This document shows, in pieces, positions 1-8,660 of a stretch of 64,000 nt of DNA (positions are counted from its first letter, which is position 1; every line of letters starts with the position of its first letter). This stretch comes from Paenibacillus paeoniae (GTDB taxonomy: Bacteria > Bacillota > Bacilli > Paenibacillales > Paenibacillaceae). The stretch spans positions 413,321-477,320 of the forward strand of contig NZ_QUBQ01000003.1 in NCBI RefSeq assembly GCF_003388735.1, given 5' to 3'. Both the position numbers and the translations under genes were made by a program. Below the pieces are notes generated by a model that did no database searches, was not told where the DNA came from, and worked only from the letters and a program-made list of their open reading frames with translations.

Positions 1-384
1 CTGCGTGTGGCGAAACAAGCGATGCAAGACGGCATTAAGATGGCGCAGCCGGGCCATTATATCGGAGATATCGGGCATGCTGTCCAGGTGCGGGCAGAGC
101 GGGAAGGCTACAATGTCGTGCGTATGTTCGTCGGTCACGGTATCGGACGTCAAATGCATGAGTATCCCAATGTGGAGCATTATGGTCCACCAGGCCAAGG
201 CGTCAAGCTGGAGGAAGGCATGGTGCTGACAGTAGAGCCGATTATTACATCGGGACGTGCCGATGTCTACATCGCCCGCGACGGCTGGACAGCCCGAACG
301 GTGGACGGCTCCTGGTCCGCCCAGTTCGAGCATACTATCGCGATTACAAAGGATGGACCGATTGTACTTACTCGATGGGACTAG
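1..384 (+). CDS. map: Type I methionine aminopeptidase, C-terminal part
   Basis: The reading frame is open from base 1, so the start lies outside the window. About 127 C-terminal residues are present, half of a normal 250-residue enzyme. The enzyme removes the initiator methionine from nascent proteins in the cytoplasm, using a two-metal centre. Visible landmarks are GHGIGRQMHEYP (metal-ligand His followed by the substrate-binding HExP), VLTVEPI (metal-ligand Glu) and FEHTIAIT (last metal-ligand Glu), in the family order and spacing. The gene ends before a perfect hairpin shared with the convergent gene. The family call is secure; which paralogue this is cannot be told from the fragment. Confidence 0.95.
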   Translation: MRVAKQAMQDGIKMAQPGHYIGDIGHAVQVRAEREGYNVVRMFVGHGIGRQMHEYPNVEHYGPPGQGVKLEEGMVLTVEPIITSGRADVYIARDGWTARTVDGSWSAQFEHTIAITKDGPIVLTRWD

Positions 385-432
385 TAAAAAAGGTGTAACG
401 GTCAATTGAATGTTGAATAGCTGTCTCTTAAA

Positions 433-466
433 AGAAAGAGCGCACCCTGCTGGGTGCGCTCTTTCT
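433..466. terminator. Bidirectional intrinsic terminator
   Basis: A perfect 15-bp stem (AGAAAGAGCGCACCC pairing with its complement) has a 4-base loop and A-rich/T-rich flanks. It sits between two convergent genes and can serve both strands. Confidence 0.85.
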
Positions 467-495
467 GACTTTAGTGAATGTGTAAGGAGCATCCT

Positions 496-1359
496 TTATG
501 CATTCATCTGGTGCTTCCATTCCTCATGCTGCAAGCGTACTTTGCTCCATATAGCATCACGGTCTGTCATGTCGTAGGCGACCATCGTCTCTCCGAATAC
601 GTCTCCTAACACGTCAAGCCACTGGGATTGTGTGCGAAGCTCGGTTTTTATGATTCCATGATCATCTCTTTGTGCCCATATGCAGCCTCGAAGCTCGTTG
701 CTGCCTTGCGCGTGTCTTTGGCGCAGCAAAAAGGTATTGACCCACGGTGACTCAGGCGAGGTGCTGTAATGCTCATGCTTCGGAACAAAGGCTGAGATTT
801 GGTCTATGACCGCTGGTGCAATGTCGACCCCAAGAAAGGTTGCTTTCGGATCATGCTCCAGTCTCCATCCCCCAGCGACCACATCGGATTCCATCACTTT
901 GTACGTATAAGGCCCTTGTTGATGAATGCCGGCAGCTAGCGGCAGTGGATCATAAGGCATGTCGCCAAGACCGGCGTCAATGATCCATCGCTCTTCTTGC
1001 TGCTGGTCATTGAACAGTGTAACGGTAAGGGCAAGATGAAAGCCGTTCACACGTGGTGACTCTCCCATGGGCTGAACTCCGGCCTGATGCCAGGCAACGC
1101 GATATCCTAGCGAACGCAGAAGCATGCTGAAGGCACCATTCAAGTGGAAGCAATACCCGCTGCGACCGTTCAAGATGAGCGATAAGGATTGTTGCGGATC
1201 GATGGAAGCAGGGCGACCTGCGAATATATCGAGAGACTGCCAGGATAGGCGCTCTACATGTGCGCGGTGAAGCTGGAACAGGTATGGAAGAGTAGGCTTC
1301 TCGATCTCGGAAATACCTAATCGATTCAAATAGCCTTTGACCTCAGATTTCGTTAACAT
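496..1359 (-). CDS. Arylamine N-acetyltransferase (NAT)
   Basis: The protein has 287 residues, the usual NAT length. NATs move the acetyl group of acetyl-CoA to arylamines, arylhydrazines and related xenobiotics through a Cys-His-Asp triad in the cytoplasm. The triad is visible: Cys70 in GRSGYCFHLN (family RGGYCFE.N), His108 in NGFHLAL and Asp128 in IIDAGLGD. The start is supported by AAGGAGGGATTGTC just upstream. It is divergent from a MocR-type regulator 146 bp away, a common layout in which the PLP-binding regulator controls its neighbour. That regulation is inferred, not shown. The Glu normally following the active-site Cys-Phe is His here, which may alter substrate choice. Confidence 0.92.
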   Translation of the reverse strand: MLTKSEVKGYLNRLGISEIEKPTLPYLFQLHRAHVERLSWQSLDIFAGRPASIDPQQSLSLILNGRSGYCFHLNGAFSMLLRSLGYRVAWHQAGVQPMGESPRVNGFHLALTVTLFNDQQQEERWIIDAGLGDMPYDPLPLAAGIHQQGPYTYKVMESDVVAGGWRLEHDPKATFLGVDIAPAVIDQISAFVPKHEHYSTSPESPWVNTFLLRQRHAQGSNELRGCIWAQRDDHGIIKTELRTQSQWLDVLGDVFGETMVAYDMTDRDAIWSKVRLQHEEWKHQMNA

Positions 1360-1449
1360 GACAATCCCTCCTTAAAGACGTAAATGATTAGCGGAATAAA
1401 TGATGATTGTTGCGTCGTTGATCTTATTTTATACTGGAACTGACTTTTA

Positions 1450-1478
1450 TTGAACGGTCAGATTGGCAACGATATAAA
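1450..1478 (+). promoter_or_regulatory. Sigma-A promoter of the MocR gene
   Basis: TTGAAC (1450-1455), 17-bp spacer, TATAAA (1473-1478). Transcription would begin near 1485, so the first in-frame ATG at 1485 would be leaderless; this favours the ATG at 1506. Confidence 0.6.
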
Positions 1479-1505
1479 AGACAGATGGAAGAGAGGAACA
1501 AACGA

Positions 1506-2936
1506 ATGATTGAAATTGTCATATCCGACCAGACGGATCAGCCGCAATATATGCAGCTATACAGTCAACTTCGCGATCATATCCGAAACGGCATTATACG
1601 CAATGGAACGAAGCTGCCGTCTGTACGCGCTCTACAGGCACAGCTTAATTGCAGCAAGACGCCTATAGAGACCGCGTATCAGATGCTTGTAGTAGAAGGG
1701 TATGCCGTAAGCAAGCCAAGATCGGGTTTATATGCGGTTGCGCCCCATGTAGCTTCTCCATTGGATAGGCTGGCTCATCCAGAAAGTGAAAGCTTGCGAT
1801 CAGACAGTCTGCCGCTCAGAGATACCCCAGCTCCTCCGTACCCAATCACTATTGACTTTGACCCTGCAGCCGTAGATAAAGAGGCCTTTCCCGTGCGTAC
1901 GTGGAAGAAAGTGCTTCATGATACGTTGGAGAGCAAGGTTGCCAGCTATTGCGGCTATGGCGATCTGAAAGGTGAGTATGAATTGCGCTCTGTGCTGGCG
2001 GATTATGTGCGACAGGCGAGGGGAGTGGAGTGCACGCCTGATCAAATCGTCATCAGCGTAGGCATTGCCAGCAGCATCCGACTCCTGACGGCACTGCTTG
2101 ACAGCATCAGCAGCATAGCGATAGAAGAACCAGGATTTCGGAAGGTGCGAGAGCAATTGCTGCATGAAGGATTAAAGGTAGTGCCTGTTCCCGTAGGTGA
2201 TCTAGGCATCTCAGTGGAATTGGTAAAGAAAAGTGGAGCGGAAGCTGTGTATGTGACGCCTTCTCATCAATACCCTACGGGAAGCATTATGCCGTATGCG
2301 GAGCGGGAGAGGCTGCTTGAATGGGCTAACGCTACGGCCTCGTATATTATCGAAGATGATTATGACGGCGAATTTCGGTATCAGGGCAGACCAATTCCCT
2401 CTCTTCAAAGTTTGGACCGGCACGGAAGAGTAATCTACATCGGTACGTTCTCCAAAGCGTTCACCCCTGCGCTCCGTATGAACTATATGGTGCTGCCGCG
2501 TCAGCTGTCATCCCGATTGGAGTCCTTCCGCCACTTAATGCTGATTCCTTCAAGAATTGATCAAATGGCGATGAAGAGCTTTATCGAGCAAGGGCATTGG
2601 TATCGACATATCCGGCGAATGCGCAAGGTGTATCGGAGAAAGCATCATCATTTAATTGAGTTATTGAGCCAGAATTTTGGCGATAAAGTGACTATAACCG
2701 GGCATAGCGCCGGACTTCATATTGGGGTAGAAGTGCGAACAGGTCACAGTGCAGCAGAATTGCTGGAGCGTGCGGCAAAGGCAGGTGTGCGCGTCTATGA
2801 TTTTGGGCACTTGTGGATGACGAATGGGCCACATGAAAGGGCAAATCCGAATGTTTACTTCGGATTCGCCGGAATTAACGAGAAGGAGATGGAGCAGGGC
2901 ATTAAACTGCTTCACGAAGCCTGGAAGGGGATATAG
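1506..2936 (+). CDS. MocR/PdxR-family regulator (GntR domain plus aminotransferase-like domain)
   Basis: The protein has 476 residues from the chosen start. An ATG at 1485 is in frame but lacks a ribosome site; GAGAGG lies about 9 bases before 1506. The N-terminal 75 residues form a GntR winged helix (QLRDHIRNGII, LPSVRALQAQL). The remainder is a fold-type I aminotransferase domain with HQYPTG, EDDYDGEF and the PLP lysine in GTFSKAF (about Lys317). MocR proteins sense PLP or an aldimine and activate or repress adjacent genes, often divergent ones. The target here is probably the N-acetyltransferase gene and possibly itself. The effector is unknown. Confidence 0.93.
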   Translation: MIEIVISDQTDQPQYMQLYSQLRDHIRNGIIRNGTKLPSVRALQAQLNCSKTPIETAYQMLVVEGYAVSKPRSGLYAVAPHVASPLDRLAHPESESLRSDSLPLRDTPAPPYPITIDFDPAAVDKEAFPVRTWKKVLHDTLESKVASYCGYGDLKGEYELRSVLADYVRQARGVECTPDQIVISVGIASSIRLLTALLDSISSIAIEEPGFRKVREQLLHEGLKVVPVPVGDLGISVELVKKSGAEAVYVTPSHQYPTGSIMPYAERERLLEWANATASYIIEDDYDGEFRYQGRPIPSLQSLDRHGRVIYIGTFSKAFTPALRMNYMVLPRQLSSRLESFRHLMLIPSRIDQMAMKSFIEQGHWYRHIRRMRKVYRRKHHHLIELLSQNFGDKVTITGHSAGLHIGVEVRTGHSAAELLERAAKAGVRVYDFGHLWMTNGPHERANPNVYFGFAGINEKEMEQGIKLLHEAWKGI

Positions 2937-3046
2937 TTGAACGCTGCCTCTGTCTAGTCTTAGGTCATTCTGTACGGTATGGCAACTTTAACTATCGGAT
3001 TGTTGAAGAGGAAATAAGGTGAATGGAATTGGGCACCCCTAACGAT

Positions 3047-3090
3047 AAAAAACCCGCAAGGGGCACTTGTAGAGTGTCCGCCTTGCGGGT
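3047..3090 (-). terminator. Terminator of the alpha-glucoside operon
   Basis: On the minus strand, ACCCGCAAGG and CCTTGCGGGT form a stem followed by TTTTTT. It lies 16 bp beyond the stop of the last operon gene. Confidence 0.85.
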
Positions 3091-3105
3091 AGTTGTGTCA
3101 TGCTC

Positions 3106-4719
3106 TTATACGCGGTAGACAACAGCCTCGTAGGGCTGCAATTCCATCACGGTTTCTTGATTGGTTCTTGCGGAATGATTGCTGATGACGATATCGCCCA
3201 GCTCAGCTGCACCGCAATCTGCTGTATTGACGGTCGCCGGCTGCTCCGAGATGTTCAGAAGGACGAGCCAAGCTTCGTCGCCAAGCGTACGGGTATAAGC
3301 ATAGATCTGATCATGATCGTCAAGATGAGTAGTGAAGCTGCCGTATATCATGACCTCATTGCGCTTGCGCAGTTCGATAAGTTTCTTATAGTAGTAGAAT
3401 ACGGAATTTGGGTCCGCCAAAGCTTGCTCGACGTTGATCGCCTTGTGATTCGGATTGACGCCCATCCACGGTTGACCAGTCGTGAAACCGCCTTGCTGCG
3501 AGCTGTCCCACTGCATTGGCGTACGAGAATTATCGCGCGACAGATGCTGCAGCTCTTTCAGTACTTCCTCCGAATCACGGCCTTTGCCGACTTCTTCCTT
3601 GTACTTGTTCTTCATCGAGATATCGTTGTATTCGTCGATGGAGGAGAAGCGGATGCCTGTCATGCCAATTTCCTCGCCTTGGTATACATAAGGCATGCCC
3701 GGCAAAGTATGAATCAGAGTTGCAAAGCAGGTAGCGGATTGTTCCCGGTATTCGGCATCGTTGCCGAAGCGAGTCACGACCCGTGTATGATCATGGTTGT
3801 TCAGGAACTGCGAGTTCCAGCCCTTGCCCCACATGCCGTCATACCAGCGAGCCTGAATTTGCTTGAAGCGCTTCATGTCCCAATAAGCCATATAGTCGCA
3901 AACTTCAAAGTGGAACATGGTATTCAATTCATTGCGATCCTCGCCAACATAGAGCAAGCCGTCCTCAGGATTGACGAACGGAATCTCACCAACAGTGAAC
4001 GCATCGTAATGCTGGAGCACCTTCTCATGCATTTCCTGCAAGTATTCGTGAATCCCCGGGTTGTTGCCCAGATAAGAAATATCGGATGGGTTCTCAGCGT
4101 CCGGGAAGCCTGGAATCTTGGCCAGCAGGTTGATGACGTCCATGCGGAAACCGTCAATTCCTTTATCTAGCCAGAAGCGCATCAGACTATATACTTCCTC
4201 GCGAACCTTCTCGTTCTCCCAGTTCAGATCAGGCTGCTCGGAGGAAAAGGAATGGAAGTAGTATTCGCTCGTGGCTTCGTCGTATGTCCAAGCGGACGGA
4301 GCGAAGTAGGAGCGCCAATTGTTCGCTTCCTTGCGCCAGATGTAATAGTCGCGTTTCGAATTGTCGATCGAAGAACGTGACTCCTTGAACCAGGAATGCT
4401 GATCGGATGTATGATTCACGACCAAGTCCATAATGAGCTTCATTCCGCGATCATGTACGGCTGACAAAAGCTTGTCGAATGTACCCATCGTCCCGGCCTT
4501 CGCCATAACGGAACGATAATCCGCGATGTCGTAGCCATTGTCCACGTCAGGTGATTCGTAGCACGGATTGAGCCAAATGACGTCTACGCCCAAGCTTTGA
4601 ATATAATCCAGCTTCTGATAGACGCCCTCCAAATCTCCGTATCCGTCGCCATTGCTGTCATAAAAGCTGCGCCAATATACTTGATAGACGACTGCTTCTT
4701 TCCACCAGGTTTTATTCAT
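3106..4719 (-). CDS. Oligo-1,6-glucosidase / alpha-glucosidase (GH13)
   Basis: The protein has 537 residues from ATG 4719 (MNKTWWKEAVVYQ), which follows AAAGGG. An upstream in-frame start would overlap the previous gene by 53 bp and is not used here. It is a GH13 enzyme of the oligo-1,6-glucosidase type: YQVYWRSFYDSNGDGYGDL at the N-terminus, nucleophile Asp194 in GFRMDVIN, acid/base Glu245 in VGEIP, and transition-state Asp310 in NNHDHTRV. The Val after the nucleophile is the residue that favours alpha-1,6 (isomaltose-type) over alpha-1,4 bonds in this family. It is the last gene of the sugar operon, starting 4 bp after the stop of the debranching-type gene, which suggests translational coupling. 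Probable role: cytoplasmic hydrolysis of imported isomalto-oligosaccharides. Confidence 0.93.
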   Translation of the reverse strand: MNKTWWKEAVVYQVYWRSFYDSNGDGYGDLEGVYQKLDYIQSLGVDVIWLNPCYESPDVDNGYDIADYRSVMAKAGTMGTFDKLLSAVHDRGMKLIMDLVVNHTSDQHSWFKESRSSIDNSKRDYYIWRKEANNWRSYFAPSAWTYDEATSEYYFHSFSSEQPDLNWENEKVREEVYSLMRFWLDKGIDGFRMDVINLLAKIPGFPDAENPSDISYLGNNPGIHEYLQEMHEKVLQHYDAFTVGEIPFVNPEDGLLYVGEDRNELNTMFHFEVCDYMAYWDMKRFKQIQARWYDGMWGKGWNSQFLNNHDHTRVVTRFGNDAEYREQSATCFATLIHTLPGMPYVYQGEEIGMTGIRFSSIDEYNDISMKNKYKEEVGKGRDSEEVLKELQHLSRDNSRTPMQWDSSQQGGFTTGQPWMGVNPNHKAINVEQALADPNSVFYYYKKLIELRKRNEVMIYGSFTTHLDDHDQIYAYTRTLGDEAWLVLLNISEQPATVNTADCGAAELGDIVISNHSARTNQETVMELQPYEAVVYRV

Positions 4720-4723
4720 GTTG

Positions 4724-6808
4724 TTATCTACCCTTTCCAACTTCAACCGCATAGCCCGTTGTATTGCTGAGCACATTCACATGCAGGTCATCATTCGTCG
4801 TTAATCGTTGTACTTCAATGCTAAGATGGCCTTCGCCAATGGGAATTCGTTCGATCTTCAGCTTGTTCATGCCTTCAGGAAGAGCAGGATGCAGGTTAAT
4901 CATGCGCTTCAAGGCATCCGGGAACAATCCCAGCGCCGTCTGCGCGATGACGACGGATACCGCCGCTGACCAAGCTTGCGGTGAGCATGTCGTCGGATAA
5001 GGAACGACGCCTTCACCTTCGTTGGTATAACCGCAGAACAGCTCAGGGAATCTTGCGTCCGCGAAGGAGCGTGAAGCTTCCAATAAGCTATCAATCAGCT
5101 GCACGGCTTCGCTTTCATAGCCGAGACGGCTTAGGCCGAGCAGGATAAATCCGTTATCATGAGGCCATACACTTCCATTGTGATAGCTCATCGGATAGTA
5201 GCCAGCGGCATCTGTACTCATCGTACGGATACCGAAGCCTCCGTTCATATCAGGTGAGCTTAGGCGCTCGGCTACTTTCGCCGCGCGTACCTTCTTCGGC
5301 AGCTCGCAGAAGAGCAAATGACCGGGATTGGAGGTGACGGAATGAACCGGATTCTGGTCTCGCTCCAATGCGATGGCGTAATACTGTTCTTCTTCCATCC
5401 AATAACGAGACTCGAATTGAGTCTGCAATTGAAGGGCTTCTTGTCGCAGCTTCGCTCCCAGCTCGGCATTTCCGAGGTGGTCATAGATAGCGGCAAGCTG
5501 CTCCTTGGCGTAATAGACATAACCCTGAACTTCGCTTAGCGCGATAGGGGAGGTGGCGAGCTCGCCGCTTGGATGGACGATGCAATTCGGCGAATCCTTC
5601 CAGCCCTGATTCGGGAAGCCTTGCTCCGCTTCTTGATGATAAGAGAGGAAGCCGCCGTATTGCTCGCTGTTCTCGTCGATCCAAGCCAGCGCTTTCGAGA
5701 CAGCGGGGGTCAATTCTTGGACCAGTGCCAGATCACCTGTCCACTTCACGTATTCGGCGAGAACCACGAGAAATAGCGGTGTCGCATCGACGGTGCCGAA
5801 GTAAGGACCAAATGGGGATTGTCCCGAAGCTACTAGTTCACCGAAGCGCATTTCATGCATGATTTTGCCCGGCTGCTCGTCTCGCGTAGCGTCATACTTG
5901 GTGCCTTGCGATGAAGCAAGCGTACGTAAGGTTGCTTTGGCCGTCTCAGGTTGCAGCATCAGCATATAAAGGGAAGTAATCAAGCTGTCCCTGCCAAACG
6001 GTGCAGCAAACCATGGTAAGCCTGCTGTAGGCATCTTGCCATAGCCATAATCGGTCAGCAGCATCTTCAGATCCTGTACGCTGCGGCTGAATACGCGCTG
6101 GAATGCAGGATGATCCGTGTCCACGGTCATCGTATCTTCCTTCCAGGATCGGTAGTTCTCGGCAAGAGAAGCCAATCCGTTCTCGAAGGGAGGGAGGGAC
6201 CTCTTGTGAAGCGCCTCCCAGTCTGGCGTAATCATAAAATGAATGGACACCGATTCGCGCGGCTGCAATACCTGGTTGAACCGGACATGCCCGGCTTCAC
6301 TCACATCGGCAAGCTCCGAATCCCACTGAATATGAATGAAACGCTCCATGTCGTCTTTGCCAGAGTATTGCAGTGTAATGCCGTCCCTGTTGTACTCGGT
6401 ATGACTGACATGTCCAACATCGCCGGTACGGTATCGGCGAACGAGGAACATATCTTGAAAGTCTGCTCCGAACAACATATCGATATCGGCTGGTCTGGCA
6501 TCCGGGAAGAAGTTCGTCACGGTAATTCGTTCATGCAGCGATCCTTCATAGATATAGCGCTCCCGGATAATCTCCATTGCACCAACGTCTTTCGTCTGAT
6601 TCATAAGCCGAAGCTTAGTATAGTAGCTTTGGTCCAGATGGGAGGAGAGCAGCTCCGGCAGCTCTCCATTCATTCTCAATTCCATCTCGCTCAGGAAGCG
6701 AGTATCTCTTGCATAGAGACCGTAACCGTCCTCAGAGCCTGCGGACATATCTCCGTTAGGCGCTGTCAGGCAGAACAAATCTCCTTCTTTCATTACGCAG
6801 TTATTCAT
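4724..6808 (-). CDS. Amylo-alpha-1,6-glucosidase-like (GDE_N_bis type) enzyme
   Basis: The protein has 694 residues. The N-terminal ~200 residues match the glycogen-debranching N-terminal beta-domain (GLYARDTRFLS near residue 30, then a repeated beta pattern). Residues ~230-640 look like an (alpha/alpha)6 barrel, with the conserved clusters AAPFGRDSLITSLY, GWKDSPNCIVHPSG and YHNGSVWPHDNGF containing acidic residues typical of the catalytic centre. GGAGG lies 10 bases before the ATG. Its position between the sugar permease genes and the oligo-1,6-glucosidase gene indicates intracellular trimming of branched or alpha-linked gluco-oligosaccharides. No signal peptide is visible. The family is secure; the exact bond specificity is not. 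Confidence 0.85.
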   Translation of the reverse strand: MNNCVMKEGDLFCLTAPNGDMSAGSEDGYGLYARDTRFLSEMELRMNGELPELLSSHLDQSYYTKLRLMNQTKDVGAMEIIRERYIYEGSLHERITVTNFFPDARPADIDMLFGADFQDMFLVRRYRTGDVGHVSHTEYNRDGITLQYSGKDDMERFIHIQWDSELADVSEAGHVRFNQVLQPRESVSIHFMITPDWEALHKRSLPPFENGLASLAENYRSWKEDTMTVDTDHPAFQRVFSRSVQDLKMLLTDYGYGKMPTAGLPWFAAPFGRDSLITSLYMLMLQPETAKATLRTLASSQGTKYDATRDEQPGKIMHEMRFGELVASGQSPFGPYFGTVDATPLFLVVLAEYVKWTGDLALVQELTPAVSKALAWIDENSEQYGGFLSYHQEAEQGFPNQGWKDSPNCIVHPSGELATSPIALSEVQGYVYYAKEQLAAIYDHLGNAELGAKLRQEALQLQTQFESRYWMEEEQYYAIALERDQNPVHSVTSNPGHLLFCELPKKVRAAKVAERLSSPDMNGGFGIRTMSTDAAGYYPMSYHNGSVWPHDNGFILLGLSRLGYESEAVQLIDSLLEASRSFADARFPELFCGYTNEGEGVVPYPTTCSPQAWSAAVSVVIAQTALGLFPDALKRMINLHPALPEGMNKLKIERIPIGEGHLSIEVQRLTTNDDLHVNVLSNTTGYAVEVGKGR

Positions 6809-6826
6809 GTTGTCAGTTCCTCCTGC

Positions 6827-7663
6827 TTACTTCACTGCGCCTTCGGCGACACCTTTAATGATGTGTTTTTGTGCTATGAAATAGAAGATGACAACCGGAA
6901 TAATGGACAGCACGAGGCCGGCCATCGCCAGGTTCCATACAATCGTAAACTCTCCAAAGAAGTAGAACGTGGAAAGCGGAATGGTACGCAAGCCTTTATC
7001 CGAAAGAGTCAGGGATGGGAGCAGATAGTCGTTCCACATCATGATGACGTCCAGAATGGCAACGGTAATCGTGATCGTCTTCAGCATCGGAAATACGATG
7101 CGCCAGAATACGCCGAACTTGGTGCAGCCGTCAAGCGTAGCGGCTTCTTCGAGCGCAATTGGAACAGACTTGATAAAGCCGTGATACAAGAAGACAGCCA
7201 TACTTGCATGGAAGCCTACGTTCATGAAGATCAGGCCGCCGTGCGTATTAAGCATCGGGATATGCAGAGTATTGCCAATCCAGCCCATGACCTGCATAAG
7301 CGGCATCATAAGTGTCTGGAACGGAATAAGCATGGTCGATACGAGCACCATGAAAATGATCTGGCTCAGTCTGTTGTTCGAGCGTACGAGCATCCATGCA
7401 GTCATGGAGGCCAGCACCACGATGAACAGAAGAGAGATGAGCGTAACGAACAACGAGTTGCCGAACGCCGTCAGGAAGTTCATCTTCTGCATCGCTTGAG
7501 CATAATACTCAAAGCTGAAGGAGGATGGCAGCGCCAGAGCGTTCTCGTACAGCTCGGATCGAGTTTTGAACGAGTTCACGATCATGATGTAGATCGGCGA
7601 CAAAAAGAGGATGGCGATGACGACAAGCAAGGCTTCCAGAATAAATTTGCTTGTTTTCTTCAT
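6827..7663 (-). CDS. Sugar ABC transporter permease, MalG type
   Basis: The protein has 278 residues and six predicted membrane segments. The cytoplasmic EAA loop is visible (EEAATLDGCTKFGVFWRIVFP), the site that docks the shared ATPase. The C-terminus (IKGVAEGAVK) is the typical MalG/CUT1 ending. Its start overlaps the stop of the upstream permease gene as TAATG, so the two are translationally coupled. With the MalF-type permease and the lipoprotein it forms a CUT1 importer. No ATPase gene is present; in Bacillota such systems usually use a common MsmX/MsmK-type ATPase encoded elsewhere. Confidence 0.94.
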   Translation of the reverse strand: MKKTSKFILEALLVVIAILFLSPIYIMIVNSFKTRSELYENALALPSSFSFEYYAQAMQKMNFLTAFGNSLFVTLISLLFIVVLASMTAWMLVRSNNRLSQIIFMVLVSTMLIPFQTLMMPLMQVMGWIGNTLHIPMLNTHGGLIFMNVGFHASMAVFLYHGFIKSVPIALEEAATLDGCTKFGVFWRIVFPMLKTITITVAILDVIMMWNDYLLPSLTLSDKGLRTIPLSTFYFFGEFTIVWNLAMAGLVLSIIPVVIFYFIAQKHIIKGVAEGAVK

Positions 7664-8544
7664 TACATTTGCACCTCTCTTTTCTTCGTGATGTACACCT
7701 GAACAAGCGTTACTACGGCTACAATTACGAAGAAGACAATCGCTTTCGCTTGACCGATACCGTAACGGCTATAGCCGAAGATTTCGTTGAAAATGTTCAT
7801 AGCGAACATTTCAGTGGAGTTGATCGGACCGCCGCCGGTGAGCGACAGGTTGACATCGAATATTTTGAATGCGCCGGATAGCGTCAAGAATAGGCAAATG
7901 GTAAAGGATGGCATCAGCAGCGGGAAAATAATCTTGGTCAGTCTGTGCCAAGCATTGGCTCCATCGACCTTCGCCGCTTCCATCATGTCATCAGGAATGC
8001 CTTGAATTCCCGCAATGTAAATAATCATGGTATAACCAGCCATCTGCCATGCAAACACGACCGCAATCGCGTACAGGGCATAATCGGGATTAAGCAGCCA
8101 GTTGAAGAAGACGCCGCCCATGCCTGTATTTTCCCCGACATACTTGAATACATCGGTAAAAATAAATTTCCAGATGTAACCTAAAATCAGGCCGCCGATC
8201 AGGTTCGGCATAAAGAACAATGTTCTTGCAATGTTGCTTGTGCGCAGCTTGGATGTCACAAGCAGAGATAGGGCAAGGCCCATGACATTGACAATGATAA
8301 GAGCTAGAAATGTAAATTTAATCGTGAGCCAAGCCGACTTCATAAAACGTTCGTCTTGGAAGATATGAACGTAGTTGTCGAAACCCACAAATACCTTCGG
8401 ATTGGCCGGGATACCGTCCCAGCTAATGAAGGAGTAATAGATGCCTATGGCAAAGGGGATGAGGACAACGATGGAAAAAATCGTAAGCAGGGGCAATGTA
8501 AATAAAGCGTACCAGGCTCTATTTTTGCTCGCATTCATGTGCAT
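7663..8544 (-). CDS. Sugar ABC transporter permease, MalF type
   Basis: The protein has 293 residues and six predicted membrane segments. The EAA loop is MMEAAKVDGANAWHRL followed by IIFPLLMPS. In-frame ATGs at 8544 and 8538 are both possible starts; neither has a strong ribosome site, which fits control by readthrough from the binding-protein gene. It lies downstream of a hairpin that separates it from the binding-protein gene and overlaps the next permease by one base. Confidence 0.93.
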   Translation of the reverse strand: MHMNASKNRAWYALFTLPLLTIFSIVVLIPFAIGIYYSFISWDGIPANPKVFVGFDNYVHIFQDERFMKSAWLTIKFTFLALIIVNVMGLALSLLVTSKLRTSNIARTLFFMPNLIGGLILGYIWKFIFTDVFKYVGENTGMGGVFFNWLLNPDYALYAIAVVFAWQMAGYTMIIYIAGIQGIPDDMMEAAKVDGANAWHRLTKIIFPLLMPSFTICLFLTLSGAFKIFDVNLSLTGGGPINSTEMFAMNIFNEIFGYSRYGIGQAKAIVFFVIVAVVTLVQVYITKKREVQM

Positions 8545-8586
8545 TCACTCATTTCGGAGTAATTTCGGTCCGTACGGAAGTTCAAA

Positions 8587-8627
8587 GAGAGAAAACTAAC
8601 CTGGACCCTGCCAGGTTAGTTTTCCGT
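8587..8627 (-). terminator. Intercistronic hairpin (attenuating terminator)
   Basis: AAAACTAACCTGG (8592-8604) pairs perfectly with CCAGGTTAGTTTT (8611-8623). On the minus strand it is followed by a T-rich run. Placed between the binding-protein gene and the permease genes, it probably lowers permease expression relative to the binding protein, a usual arrangement in CUT1 operons. Confidence 0.75.
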
Positions 8628-8660
8628 TAATCAGCATTTGCCGGTTATGACAAGAGAAGC

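Noticed and set aside
1485..1505. Upstream ATG of the MocR gene
   Set aside because: It coincides with the expected transcription start and lacks a ribosome site; the ATG at 1506 has one.
3100..4170. 356-codon plus-strand frame opposite the oligo-1,6-glucosidase gene
   Set aside because: No ribosome site or motif; the minus-strand GH13 enzyme has all catalytic residues.
6110..7702. Long plus-strand open frame (530 codons) opposite the debranching enzyme and permease genes
   Set aside because: It is antisense to two well-supported genes, His/Arg-rich without family motifs, and arises from codon bias of the opposite strand.
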